Assembly (NCBI GenBank): GCA_052387115.1
Contig: JBQTJM010000390.1
Location: forward strand, 1-28,797
DNA from: JACCXJ01 sp052387115
GTDB taxonomy: Bacteria; Pseudomonadota; Gammaproteobacteria; JACCXJ01
Direction: 5' to 3'
Length of the DNA stretch: 28,797 nucleotides
In this document: positions 1 through 8,435 of the stretch, one piece after another
Position numbering within the stretch: the stretch's first letter is position 1
Layout of the letters: every line of letters starts with the position of its first letter
Notes under the pieces: model-generated
What the model was told of the DNA's origin: nothing
Database searches by the model: none
The model's input: only the letters and a program-made list of their open reading frames with translations
Made by a program: the position numbers and the translations under genes

Positions 1-235
1 TGCGCTCGGGATCTCGCGCTGCATCCTCGGCGCGCCAAACAGGGCCACTCCTTGGCCCTGGCTTCCCGGCGGTGCTCGGAATCCTCATGTATTTCAACAT
101 ACACTCCGGTTCCTGTGCTCCGGCGGACCGCGACCTCCCTTCGCTCGCGACGATTTTTTCACAAGCTCTCAGGGTGCGGCAAGCGGCGTCGCGCCTCGCT
201 CAACAGCAGCCCTGCCATCGGGCACCCGCGAGTCC
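1..235. repeat. Non-coding stretch with hairpins, possible dispersed intergenic repeat
   Basis: No convincing gene is seen here. A perfect 8-base stem with a 5-base loop lies at 40-60 (CAGGGCCA / TGGCCCTG), and a smaller TGTAT / ATACA hairpin lies at 88-103. The segment follows mreD on the minus strand. Its dense secondary structure and lack of coding signal suggest an intergenic repeat element, but only one copy is visible, so this is an inference. The hairpin at 40-60 has no clear T-run and is not called a terminator. Confidence 0.35.
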
Positions 236-273
236 CTACGGCCCGGCATAGCGGCGTCGCGCCTCGCTCAACA
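182..273. repeat. 24-base direct repeat of the mreD 3' end
   Basis: The same 24 bases occur at 182-205 and 250-273. The inner copy is the last coding part of mreD (LSEARRR). The outer copy lies just past the mreD stop codon and could encode the same residues in another frame. It looks like a short duplication of the gene end, or the scar of a recombination event at the mreD terminus. Confidence 0.6.
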
Positions 274-724
274 CCAGGAACACCCACGGCCAGAGGAGCA
301 TGCTGGTCGGGACCGGCAGCCAGTAATAGCCCGGGTCCGCCTCGAGACCCCGGATCCCCCGGACCCACCACGTCAGGAGCGCATTGACGGAGATCATGAG
401 CCCCACCCACAGCGCCTGCTGCACCACCGGGAAGAGGCGCAGACGCCGGTAGTTCTTGACGGTCACATAGGCCGCGATGGCGAGCGCCGCGGCGTTCTGA
501 CCGAGCGGCGTGCCGTGCAGCGCGTCCAAGAGCAAACCGATGAGCCATCCGGTCCCCACCCCGACGCGCTCCGGGAGCGCCATGCACCAGTACACGAGCA
601 CCATCGCCACCCAGGCGGGGCGCCAGGCAGCGGCCCATTCCGGGAGCGGGAGGACCGCGAGGAACAGGGCCAGGAAGAAGGTCGCGGCGATGATGAGAAC
701 GCCGTCGACACCGGGCGCGCTCAT
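236..724 (-). CDS. mreD: MreD, rod-shape-determining inner-membrane protein
   Basis: MreD is the small integral-membrane partner of MreC and MreB in the elongasome that directs lateral peptidoglycan synthesis. The 162-residue product starting MSAPGVDG is almost entirely hydrophobic, with about five to six predicted membrane segments, and matches the usual family length of about 160. It contains the typical stretch around GWLIGLLLDAL, followed by NAAALAIAAY. The chosen ATG at 724 overlaps the mreC stop by four bases (ATGA), so the two are probably translationally coupled. A longer reading frame starting at 784 would add 20 Ala/Arg-rich residues inside mreC and is unlikely. Identification rests on position after mreC plus the membrane profile, because the family is poorly conserved in sequence. 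Confidence 0.9.
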   Translation of the reverse strand: MSAPGVDGVLIIAATFFLALFLAVLPLPEWAAAWRPAWVAMVLVYWCMALPERVGVGTGWLIGLLLDALHGTPLGQNAAALAIAAYVTVKNYRRLRLFPVVQQALWVGLMISVNALLTWWVRGIRGLEADPGYYWLPVPTSMLLWPWVFLVLSEARRRYAGP

Positions 725-1590
725 CGCTGCACGACGCGCTCTCCGGGCGGCGTCCCGGGCTGCCGGTCCGGCTCCGTGGTCCACACCAGCAATACCTCGC
801 GGATCTGGCTGAGCTTGGCGCTGGTCTGTGCGCGGATGCGGGCGAAGGGCTCGTTGGGGTCGAGGGCGACCTCCCCCACCGCGCCGACCGGATAGCCAGC
901 CGGGAAGCGCCCGTCCATCCCCGAGGTCACGATGAGATCACCCAGCTTCACGTCGGCGTTCGGTGCCACATAGGCCAGATCCAGGGCGTCCCCGGCCCCC
1001 GTACCGGCGGCCACCGCGCGCACCCCACTGCGCACCACCTGCACCGGCAAGGCGTGGCTGCTATCGGTGATGAGCAGCGCCGTCGAGGAGATGGGGTTGA
1101 CGTGGGCCACCTGACCGACCACCCCGTTGCCGTCGATGATCGGCTGGCCGCGATAGACGCCGTGCCGGCTGCCCTTGTTGAGGAGCATCTCGCGGGTGGG
1201 AGAGCCGAGCTCCATGGCCACGACATCCGCCGCCAGCACGCGGTCGCCCAGCTCGACCGAAGATTCCAGCAACACCCGCAAGCGCAGGTTCTCGGCTTCG
1301 AGCGCGGCGTAGCGCTGGGAGCGCGTCTTCAGCCACAGGTTCTGGCGGCGCAGGCGGCGGTTCTCATCCGTGAGCGACCGGCGCGTCACCACCGACTCCG
1401 ACGACCAGTCGGCCAAGATGGCCGGCAGGTGCACGAGGTAGCGCAGCGGATACACCACCACCGACAGGATCGAGCGCACCGGCTCGAGCCGCTCATAGCG
1501 GTGGTCGAGGGTCATGAGCAGGAGCGAGGCGAGGAGCAAGGCCGTGAGCCTGAAACCCAGCGCCGGGCCCTCACGAAACAAGGTCTTCAT
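721..1590 (-). CDS. mreC: MreC, rod-shape-determining protein
   Basis: MreC is a bitopic periplasmic scaffold of the elongation complex that links MreB and MreD to PBP2. The 289-residue product has a short cytoplasmic tail, one membrane segment at about residues 11-29 (FRLTALLLASLLLM), and a coiled-coil-like stretch at about 75-110 (LTDENRRLRRQNLWLK and following). The beta-rich MreC core follows, with GVVGQVAHVNPISSTALLITD and VTSGMDGRFPAGYPVG. Length and domain order are normal. It lies between mreB (81-base gap) and mreD (4-base overlap) in the standard mreBCD order. The C-terminal tail after about residue 270 is polar and variable, as in other members. Confidence 0.97.
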   Translation of the reverse strand: MKTLFREGPALGFRLTALLLASLLLMTLDHRYERLEPVRSILSVVVYPLRYLVHLPAILADWSSESVVTRRSLTDENRRLRRQNLWLKTRSQRYAALEAENLRLRVLLESSVELGDRVLAADVVAMELGSPTREMLLNKGSRHGVYRGQPIIDGNGVVGQVAHVNPISSTALLITDSSHALPVQVVRSGVRAVAAGTGAGDALDLAYVAPNADVKLGDLIVTSGMDGRFPAGYPVGAVGEVALDPNEPFARIRAQTSAKLSQIREVLLVWTTEPDRQPGTPPGERVVQR

Positions 1591-1671
1591 TGCCGATCTC
1601 CGCGTGCATAAGCCACGCCCCTGCCCCTAACTTTATACATATTCCCGCCCGTTACCGACTCGTCGCATGCC

Positions 1672-2718
1672 CTACTCGAGCGACAGCACCTCCGGGCCCA
1701 GCTCATCGATCAATTCCAGCACGCGCCCGCCGCCGCGTGCCACACAGGTCAACGGGTCTTCGGCGACGATCACCGGGATCCCGGTCTCTTCCTGCAAGAG
1801 CCGATCGATGTCGCGCAACAGCGCCCCGCCACCCGTCAATACCATGCCGCGCTCCGACACATCGGCGGCCAGCTCCGGGGGCGTCTTTTCGAGGGCGGTC
1901 TTGACCGCGGTGATGATCCCCGACAACGGCTCCTGTATGGCCTCCAGGATCTCATTGCTGTTCAGGGTGAAGCTGCGCGGCAGGCCCTCCGCCAGATTGC
2001 GGCCGCGCACCTCGATCTCGCGGACCTCGTTGCCTGGATAGGCGCAGCCGATGGTGTGCTTGATGCGCTCGGCGGTGGCCTCGCCGATCAAGGTGCCGTA
2101 ATTGCGCCGCACGTAGTTGATGATGGCGTCGTCGAGCCTGTCGCCGCCGATGCGGACCGAGTCCGCGTAGACGATCCCGTTGAGCGAGATGATCGCCACC
2201 TCCGAGGTCCCGCCGCCCATATCGAGGACCATGGAGCCGCTCGCGTCGCTGACCGGGAGTCCCGCCCCGATGGCCGCCGCCAGCGGCTCTTCGATGATAT
2301 AAACGCCGCGCGCCCCGGCGCCCGCGGCCGATTCGCGGATGGCCCGGCGCTCCACCTGCGTCGAACCGGAGGGCACACCCACCAGCACCCGCGGGCTCGG
2401 TTTCAGGAACCGGTTGCCGTGCACCTTGTGGATGAAGTACTGGAGCATCTTCTCCGTCACCGTGAAGTCGGCGATCACCCCATCCTTGAGCGGGCGCATG
2501 GCCGTGATGTTGCTGGGCGTGCGCCCCAACATGCGTTTGGCCTCGGTGCCGACGGCGGCGATGCTCTGGTGGTTGGAGTGGTTCGACCCCTTGCGGATCG
2601 CGACCACCGAGGGCTCGTTCAGCACGATCCCCTTGCCGCGCACATAGATGAGCGTATTCGCGGTCCCGAGATCGATTGAAAGGTCGTTGGAAAAAAGGCC
2701 ACGCAAGCGACTGAACAT
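1672..2718 (-). CDS. mreB: MreB, actin-like cell-shape protein
   Basis: MreB is the bacterial actin homologue that polymerises on the inner membrane and organises lateral wall synthesis. The 348-residue product has normal family length. The phosphate-1 motif is in DLSIDLGTANTLIYV near residue 12, the phosphate-2 motif in VLDMGGGTSEVAIISL near residue 165, and the adenosine motif in GMVLTGGGALLRDIDRLL near residue 292. An amphipathic N-terminus (MFSRLRGLFSN) suits membrane binding. It is the first gene of mreBCD, and its ATG lies next to an AT-rich stretch (2715-2745) that may hold its promoter. The ORF is intact. Confidence 0.98.
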   Translation of the reverse strand: MFSRLRGLFSNDLSIDLGTANTLIYVRGKGIVLNEPSVVAIRKGSNHSNHQSIAAVGTEAKRMLGRTPSNITAMRPLKDGVIADFTVTEKMLQYFIHKVHGNRFLKPSPRVLVGVPSGSTQVERRAIRESAAGAGARGVYIIEEPLAAAIGAGLPVSDASGSMVLDMGGGTSEVAIISLNGIVYADSVRIGGDRLDDAIINYVRRNYGTLIGEATAERIKHTIGCAYPGNEVREIEVRGRNLAEGLPRSFTLNSNEILEAIQEPLSGIITAVKTALEKTPPELAADVSERGMVLTGGGALLRDIDRLLQEETGIPVIVAEDPLTCVARGGGRVLELIDELGPEVLSLE

Positions 2719-3087
2719 AATAAAATAATAACCTAAATTCTTGAGGGATCCAGGTGCCGGTCGGGGGCCGGCCCGCGGAGCGCGTGTGCGCCTGTCAAAC
2801 CCGTGGGCCGGCCGTGGGCCTGGAAGGCTGGTATGGGATGGTTCGCCGACCGGGCGCGGACGACTCTTGCCGCGAGTAGGCGATCGGCTCCGCCGCCGGT
2901 GCGGCCAGGTTCTTCGGGGCGGGGAAGCTCACGAGAAGGACGCGACCCTTTGGGCTGGGCGGGGGGTTTGCTGCGGTGCCACTCTAGCAGCGGGTCGCTA
3001 TCAGGGCAAGCAGGTTCCCGACCGCGCCCGGGATCCGATTATCGAGGGTATAATCTTCGGGATCCGTCCCCGCGCTAGCCGCCCGAC
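2719..3087. promoter_or_regulatory. Divergent control region between mreB and gatC
   Basis: This 369-base gap separates two operons read in opposite directions and holds no convincing gene. Next to mreB it is AT-rich (2719-2745, with TAATAAAATAATAA). A perfect 10-base palindrome, GGGCCGGCCC, lies at 2765-2774. A consensus -10 box for gatC lies at 3049-3054. Short reading frames here are arginine-rich, as expected of GC-rich non-coding DNA. Confidence 0.6.
3049..3054 (+). promoter_or_regulatory. -10 box of the gatCAB promoter
   Basis: A perfect TATAAT sits 33 bases before the gatC ATG, giving a start point near 3061 and a leader of about 27 bases. No good -35 hexamer lies at the usual 16-18 base distance, because that stretch is a C/G run. 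The promoter may depend on an extended contact or an activator. Confidence 0.5.
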
Positions 3088-3375
3088 ATGTCCATCGATC
3101 ACGCCGCCGTCCAAAAGATCGCCTGGCTCGCGAGGCTGAAACTGGCCGAACACGATGTCCCGGAGGTTGCGCGCCAGCTCTCCGGGATCCTCGAGCTCGT
3201 CGATCAGATGAACCGGGTCGACACGAGCGGCATCGAGGCCCTCGCACACCCGCTCGAGCTGGCGCTCAGGATCCGGGAGGACGTCGTGACCGAGACCGAT
3301 CGGCGCGAGGCATTCCAGACCGGGGCGCCCGAGGTGGCGGCAGGACTGTACCTGGTGCCCAAGGTCATCGGCTAG
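3088..3375 (+). CDS. gatC: GatC, Asp-tRNA(Asn)/Glu-tRNA(Gln) amidotransferase subunit C
   Basis: GatC is the small subunit that wraps and stabilises the GatA-GatB heterodimer, which converts misacylated Glu-tRNA(Gln) and/or Asp-tRNA(Asn) to the amide forms. The 95-residue product has the family length and the typical start (VQKIAWLARLKLAE), the central helix ILELVDQMNRVDTSGIEALAH, and the end AGLYLVPKVIG. Within that helix the run ILELVDQMNRVDTSG is the best-conserved part. It is first in the gatC-gatA-gatB operon. There is no strong Shine-Dalgarno sequence before its ATG. Presence of the complex implies that the cell lacks GlnRS, AsnRS, or both; the window does not show which. Confidence 0.96.
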   Translation: MSIDHAAVQKIAWLARLKLAEHDVPEVARQLSGILELVDQMNRVDTSGIEALAHPLELALRIREDVVTETDRREAFQTGAPEVAAGLYLVPKVIG

Positions 3376-3424
3376 TTTTTATATTCTATTTTTTCAATAT
3401 TCTATTTATCACTTCGGGCCCCGC
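3376..3424 (+). repeat. AT-rich spacer with an 11-base direct repeat between gatC and gatA
   Basis: The spacer is strikingly AT-rich in a GC-rich operon. The 11-mer ATATTCTATTT occurs at 3381-3391 and again at 3397-3407, a 16-base period. It gives no stable hairpin. It may be an unstructured ribosome standby site or enhancer for gatA, or a stray low-complexity insertion. Confidence 0.55.
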
Positions 3425-4879
<1,455 letters not shown>

Positions 4880-4884
4880 GACCG

Positions 4885-6348
4885 GTGGACGCGAGCGTGA
4901 CTGACAAACGCTGGGAACCGGTCATCGGGCTGGAGATCCATGCCCAGCTCGCGACCCGCAGCAAGATCTTCTCGGGTGCCTCGACCGCCTACGGCGCCCC
5001 GCCCAACACCCAGGCCTGCGCCGTGGACCTCGGGCTGCCCGGCGTCCTACCGGTCTTGAACCGGGAGGCGGTGCGCATGGCGGTCCGGTTCGGGCTCGCG
5101 ATCGAGGCCCGGGTGAGCCGCCGCTCGGTGTTCGCGCGCAAAAACTATTTCTACCCGGACCTCCCGAAGGGCTATCAGATCAGCCAGTATGAGCTGCCCA
5201 TCGTGGCCGAAGGCCACACCGAGATCACGCTCGAGGACGGGGGCACCAAGCGCGTCGGCATCACTCGCGCCCACCTCGAGGAGGACGCCGGCAAGTCCTT
5301 GCACGAGGACTTCCACGGCAGGTCCGGCATCGATCTCAACCGCGCCGGGACCCCGCTCCTCGAGATCGTCTCCGAGCCCGATCTGCGCTCGGCCAGGGAG
5401 GCGGTGGCCTATATGCGCAAGATCCACACGCTGGTCCGCTACCTCGGGATCTGCGACGGCAACATGCAGGAAGGCTCGTTCCGCTGCGACGCCAACGTCT
5501 CGGTGCGAAGATCGGGAGAGGCGCGCCTCGGGACGCGCGCCGAGGTCAAGAACCTCAACTCCTTCCGCTTCGTCGAACGCGCTATCAATCACGAGATCGA
5601 ACGCCAGATAGCGCTTCTCGAAGCGGGCGGCACCGTGGTCTTGCAGACGCGACTCTACGATCCCGATCGCAACGAGACCCGCCCCATGCGCGAAAAGGAG
5701 GAGGCCAACGATTACCGCTACTTCCCCGACCCGGACTTGCTCCCCCTGGTGCTCTCGGAAGAGCTCATCGAGGCGCTGCGGGCAGACCTCCCCGAGCTTC
5801 CCGATGCCAAGCGCCAGCGCTTTATCGCCCAATACGTGCTCCCGGCCTATGACGCCGCGGTGCTGTGCGCGAGCCGCGAGCTCGCCGACTATTACGAGGC
5901 CGCCGTCGCGGCGAGCGGCGGGCAGGCCAAACCCTGCGCCAACTGGGTCATGGTCGAGGTCCTGGGCGCCTTGAACCGCGAGGGAAAGGAGATCGGCCAG
6001 TGCCCGATCAGTCCGACCATGCTCGGGGGGCTCGTGCGCCGCATCACCGATGGCACCATCTCGGGCAAGATCGCCAAAGAGGTCTTCGAGGCCATGTGGC
6101 AGGGCCGAGGCGATGCCGACGCCGTGATCGAGACCCGCGGCCTCAAGCAGATCTCCGACGAAGGCGCGATCGCCACGCTCATCGACGAGGTCCTCCGCGA
6201 CAACCCGAGCCAGGTCGAGCAGTACCGCCAGGGCAAGGAACAGGTGCTCGCCTTCTTCGTCGGCCAGGTCATGAAGAAGTCCCGCGGCAAGGCCAACCCG
6301 CAGCGGTTGAATGCGCTGTTGCGGGAAAAGCTCGGAGTTTGCGAATAA
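4885..6348 (+). CDS. gatB: GatB, amidotransferase subunit B (tRNA-binding kinase/transamidase)
   Basis: GatB binds the misacylated tRNA, activates the Glu/Asp side chain with ATP, and transfers the ammonia delivered by GatA. The 487-residue product shows the cradle-domain start PVIGLEIHAQL (residues 12-22), FYPDLPKGYQISQYELPI, THLEEDAGKS-like THAHLEEDAGKS (read as RAHLEEDAGKS), and EVKNLNSFRFVERAI. The C-terminal helical YqeY-like tail begins near residue 340 and ends MKKSRGKANPQRLNALL. The start is a GTG at 4885; a second in-frame GTG at 4897 would remove four residues and is equally plausible. It completes gatCAB, and nothing looks broken. Confidence 0.97.
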   Translation: MDASVTDKRWEPVIGLEIHAQLATRSKIFSGASTAYGAPPNTQACAVDLGLPGVLPVLNREAVRMAVRFGLAIEARVSRRSVFARKNYFYPDLPKGYQISQYELPIVAEGHTEITLEDGGTKRVGITRAHLEEDAGKSLHEDFHGRSGIDLNRAGTPLLEIVSEPDLRSAREAVAYMRKIHTLVRYLGICDGNMQEGSFRCDANVSVRRSGEARLGTRAEVKNLNSFRFVERAINHEIERQIALLEAGGTVVLQTRLYDPDRNETRPMREKEEANDYRYFPDPDLLPLVLSEELIEALRADLPELPDAKRQRFIAQYVLPAYDAAVLCASRELADYYEAAVAASGGQAKPCANWVMVEVLGALNREGKEIGQCPISPTMLGGLVRRITDGTISGKIAKEVFEAMWQGRGDADAVIETRGLKQISDEGAIATLIDEVLRDNPSQVEQYRQGKEQVLAFFVGQVMKKSRGKANPQRLNALLREKLGVCE

Positions 6349-6614
6349 CTTCACCGGGGCGCCCGACCTTGTCGGCGAAGCCTTCACCACCCCGCATCCG
6401 TGCCCGGGCACGAGCGCACTTCAACCGGGCGGCACACCGGTAGCGTTGTTGCTCGAAACTAACAAGAGGATGTTCTCCGTCTATACTGGCCACGACCACA
6501 AATCTCCTCCTTAAATCCCCTCTCCGTCCGGTAGAGGGCTAGGGTGAAGGGATCAAGAAAGGACAATTCTGACCGTGCGTCGTTTAGCTTTGGAGCGACA
6601 GTGCCGGGCTCGGG
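6349..6614. other. Intergenic region between gatB and the defence operon
   Basis: No gene is seen in this 266-base gap. It marks the boundary between the conserved gat operon and the accessory island. A REP-like inverted repeat lies at 6518-6538. No strong sigma70 promoter for the downstream operon is obvious; the stretch 6470-6490 (CTCCGTCTATACTGG) holds only a weak -10-like TATACT. Confidence 0.5.
6515..6555. repeat. Intergenic inverted repeat upstream of the defence operon
   Basis: CCCTCT at 6518-6523 pairs with AGAGGG at 6533-6538 around a 9-base loop, followed by GCTAGGGTGAAGGG. From general knowledge, sequences of the form CCCTCTCC...AGAGGGCTAGGGTGAGGG are a widespread dispersed intergenic repeat in proteobacteria. 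This copy is at the left edge of the accessory region. No second copy is recognised in the window. Confidence 0.5.
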
Positions 6615-7520
6615 ATGTATCCGATCATTTCAATCGAAGACGATGCCCCCGAGCTTCCGGAGCAGCTGGGGACCAAACGGAAGTTCTGGTTGCATATCGG
6701 GGAACAGCGTTACCTGTTCAAGATCGGGAGGCCGGGAACCGGGGAAAACTGGGCAGAGAAGGTTGCCGCGGAGCTTTGCACACTGCTTGGCCTACCTCAT
6801 GCCTACTACGAACTTGCGGTCTGGAAGCACGAAAAGGGCGTGCTCTCGCCCGCCTTCGTACCTCGGGATGGCCGCCTTATCATGGGCAACGAACTGCTTG
6901 CGGGGATCCATACGGACTATCCGGCTCACCAAATCCGCCGGGTCAGGGACTATACCCTGGGGCGCATCCAAGCCCTGTTGAGCCTGGACGAAATCCGGCT
7001 ACCATTGGAGTGGGAGCCGCCGGATGCGTCCATTCGCAGTGCCTTCGATGTGTTCATCGGCTATTTGTTGCTGGATGCCTGGATCGCGAACCAGGATCGG
7101 CACCACGAAAACTGGGGTATGATCAACTATCAGGGCTGCATCCATCTAGCGCCGTCGTACGACCATGCAGCCTCCCTGGGCCAGAACGAGACCGACGAAG
7201 CTCGCAGGGAGAGGCTGACGACCCATGATCGCGGACGCCACATCAGCCGCTATGTGCAAAAGGCGCGCTCCGCAATCTATGCCAAGAAGACGGACACTAC
7301 GCCTCTTGCGACTATCGAGGCCTTTCAATTCGCGGCCAGAAAGCGACCGCCAGCGGCAAGGTGTTGGCTAGACAGATTGCACGCGATTACCTCCGACGAC
7401 TGCCAGGGCATTTTTGGCCAGATACCTGCTACGGAGATCAGCGAGACGGCGGCGCGTTTTGCCTTAGCCATGCTGGAACTGAATCAGAGCCGACTACTCC
7501 ACGGGGAACTCAAGCCATGA
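6615..7520 (+). CDS. HipA/HipT-like serine-threonine protein kinase, stand-alone
   Basis: This is a 301-residue kinase of the HipA_C/CtkA type; the fold is known to phosphorylate proteins such as aminoacyl-tRNA synthetases, but the target here is unknown. It has a candidate ATP-binding lysine K36 in YLFKIGRPGTGENWAEK. The catalytic loop is NQDRHHENWG, with D161 and N166. A metal-binding D183 lies in APSYDHAASLG. There is no N-terminal HipA subdomain: the protein begins almost at the kinase core, like HipT or CtkA (about 300-325 residues). In-frame TAG just upstream makes the ATG at 6615 the first possible start. No HipB-like DNA-binding antitoxin gene is next to it. Its stop overlaps the next gene by four bases (ATGA), implying a functional pair. 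Confidence 0.82.
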   Translation: MYPIISIEDDAPELPEQLGTKRKFWLHIGEQRYLFKIGRPGTGENWAEKVAAELCTLLGLPHAYYELAVWKHEKGVLSPAFVPRDGRLIMGNELLAGIHTDYPAHQIRRVRDYTLGRIQALLSLDEIRLPLEWEPPDASIRSAFDVFIGYLLLDAWIANQDRHHENWGMINYQGCIHLAPSYDHAASLGQNETDEARRERLTTHDRGRHISRYVQKARSAIYAKKTDTTPLATIEAFQFAARKRPPAARCWLDRLHAITSDDCQGIFGQIPATEISETAARFALAMLELNQSRLLHGELKP

Positions 7521-8248
7521 AAGCGCTCTATATCGCCTGGCAGGACCCGAACAACCGTAGCTGGCACAGTGTGGGCCGCCTGACTTACGACCAGGGGTAC
7601 TACCGGTTCGTTTATACCCGTGGCGCGCTGGCCTCGCCGCGATTCACCTATTTGGGGCGGATGCACGACCTGCGAAAGCATTACGTGTCGGAGACCTTGT
7701 TCCCACTGTTCTCCAATAGGCTACTCGACAGCTCGCGCCCCGAGTACCCGGATTACGTCCAATGGCTCGGTGTGGAAGCGGGGGCCGATTCGATGCAGCT
7801 TCTGGCTCGCTCCGGCGGGAAACGGGCTACCGATCAGCTCTGCGTCTACGCACATCCCGAGCCGAACGCAAGGGGCGAGATCGAGCTGTTTTTCTTCAGT
7901 CACGGCTTGCGGTACCTTGGCGAGAGGGAACGACAACGCATCGATCAACTGAAAACTGCGGACCGCCTACGACTGAGGCGGGAAGACGATAACACCCATG
8001 ACCGATACGCGCTCGTGCTGCAAACCGAAGAGTCCCTCAAGGTGGGTTATTGTCCCCGCTATCTAAACCAGGATCTGCGGCACGTGATGGAGATCACCGA
8101 AGTCAAGCTGACGGTCGAACGGGTCAACCCAGAGGCGCCCCTGCAATTCCGGTTGCTCTGCAGGGCCGTGTTCATTCCACCACCGGGCTTTGAGTTGTTC
8201 GCTTCAGATGCCTATAAACCCTTGGCGGGCGCGGCAATGGCCGCGTGA
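7517..8248 (+). CDS. HIRAN-domain protein with a HipA N-terminal-like (HipS-like) region
   Basis: The 243-residue product appears to have two parts. Residues about 1-115 resemble HipA N-subdomain 1, the part that in split HipBST systems is the separate protein HipS: VGRLTYDQGYYRFVY, then SETLFPLFSNRLLDSSRP (compare FNFFDNLLPDS in E. coli HipA), then LLARSGG. Residues about 124-220 fit a HIRAN domain: GEIELFFFSHGLRYLG, REDDNTHDRYALVL, and VGYCPRYLNQDL. HIRAN domains of the HLTF type bind DNA 3' ends. The ATG at 7517 is preferred over an upstream in-frame start at 7361, which lies inside the kinase gene. The HIRAN call is firm, while the HipS-like call is by eye and less certain. An antitoxin-like or DNA-sensing role for the kinase is an inference. 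Confidence 0.75.
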   Translation: MKALYIAWQDPNNRSWHSVGRLTYDQGYYRFVYTRGALASPRFTYLGRMHDLRKHYVSETLFPLFSNRLLDSSRPEYPDYVQWLGVEAGADSMQLLARSGGKRATDQLCVYAHPEPNARGEIELFFFSHGLRYLGERERQRIDQLKTADRLRLRREDDNTHDRYALVLQTEESLKVGYCPRYLNQDLRHVMEITEVKLTVERVNPEAPLQFRLLCRAVFIPPPGFELFASDAYKPLAGAAMAA

Positions 8249-8251
8249 TGG

Positions 8252-8425
8252 TTGACGAGAAGAAAGGAGGCGCTACGCACGCCTGCGGAACGGGAGTACC
8301 GCTCCATAGCCAACATGGCGAAAGTAATGATCCGGGACTATTGCGGGCGCCACGGCATCATGATCCAGGAACAGCAGGCGCTGTTTCCCGAGGACGACCG
8401 TAAGCCGCAACCGCCTGAACGATAA
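8252..8425 (+). CDS. Small basic protein of unknown function between HIRAN gene and hsdM
   Basis: A 57-residue reading frame starts at TTG 8252, three bases after the HIRAN stop and in the same frame, and ends 10 bases before hsdM. Its sequence has a protein-like composition: RTPAEREYRSIANMAKVMI, then RDYCGRHGIMIQEQQALF, and an acidic-basic tail ending KPQPPER. A shorter version could start at the ATG at 8294 (MAKVMIRDY). An alternative frame from ATG 8248 gives a Gly/His-rich, less convincing peptide. I do not recognise the family. Possible roles are a small subunit of the restriction complex or a regulator of the kinase. Because it continues the HIRAN frame after TGA, a read-through extension or a recently acquired stop is also possible. 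Confidence 0.5.
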   Translation: MTRRKEALRTPAEREYRSIANMAKVMIRDYCGRHGIMIQEQQALFPEDDRKPQPPER

Positions 8426-8435
8426 GAAGCCCCCC

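Noticed and set aside
40..60. Perfect hairpin as a terminator for mreD
   Set aside because: Neither side has a T-run of useful length, so it is listed only as part of a structured repeat.
5047..6411. A 454-codon minus-strand frame opposite gatB
   Set aside because: It is a shadow of gatB caused by high GC at third positions; gatB has all family motifs.
7361..7516. Upstream in-frame extension of the HIRAN protein
   Set aside because: It would overlap the kinase gene by 160 bases; the ATG at 7517 gives the usual ATGA overlap and a natural N-terminus.
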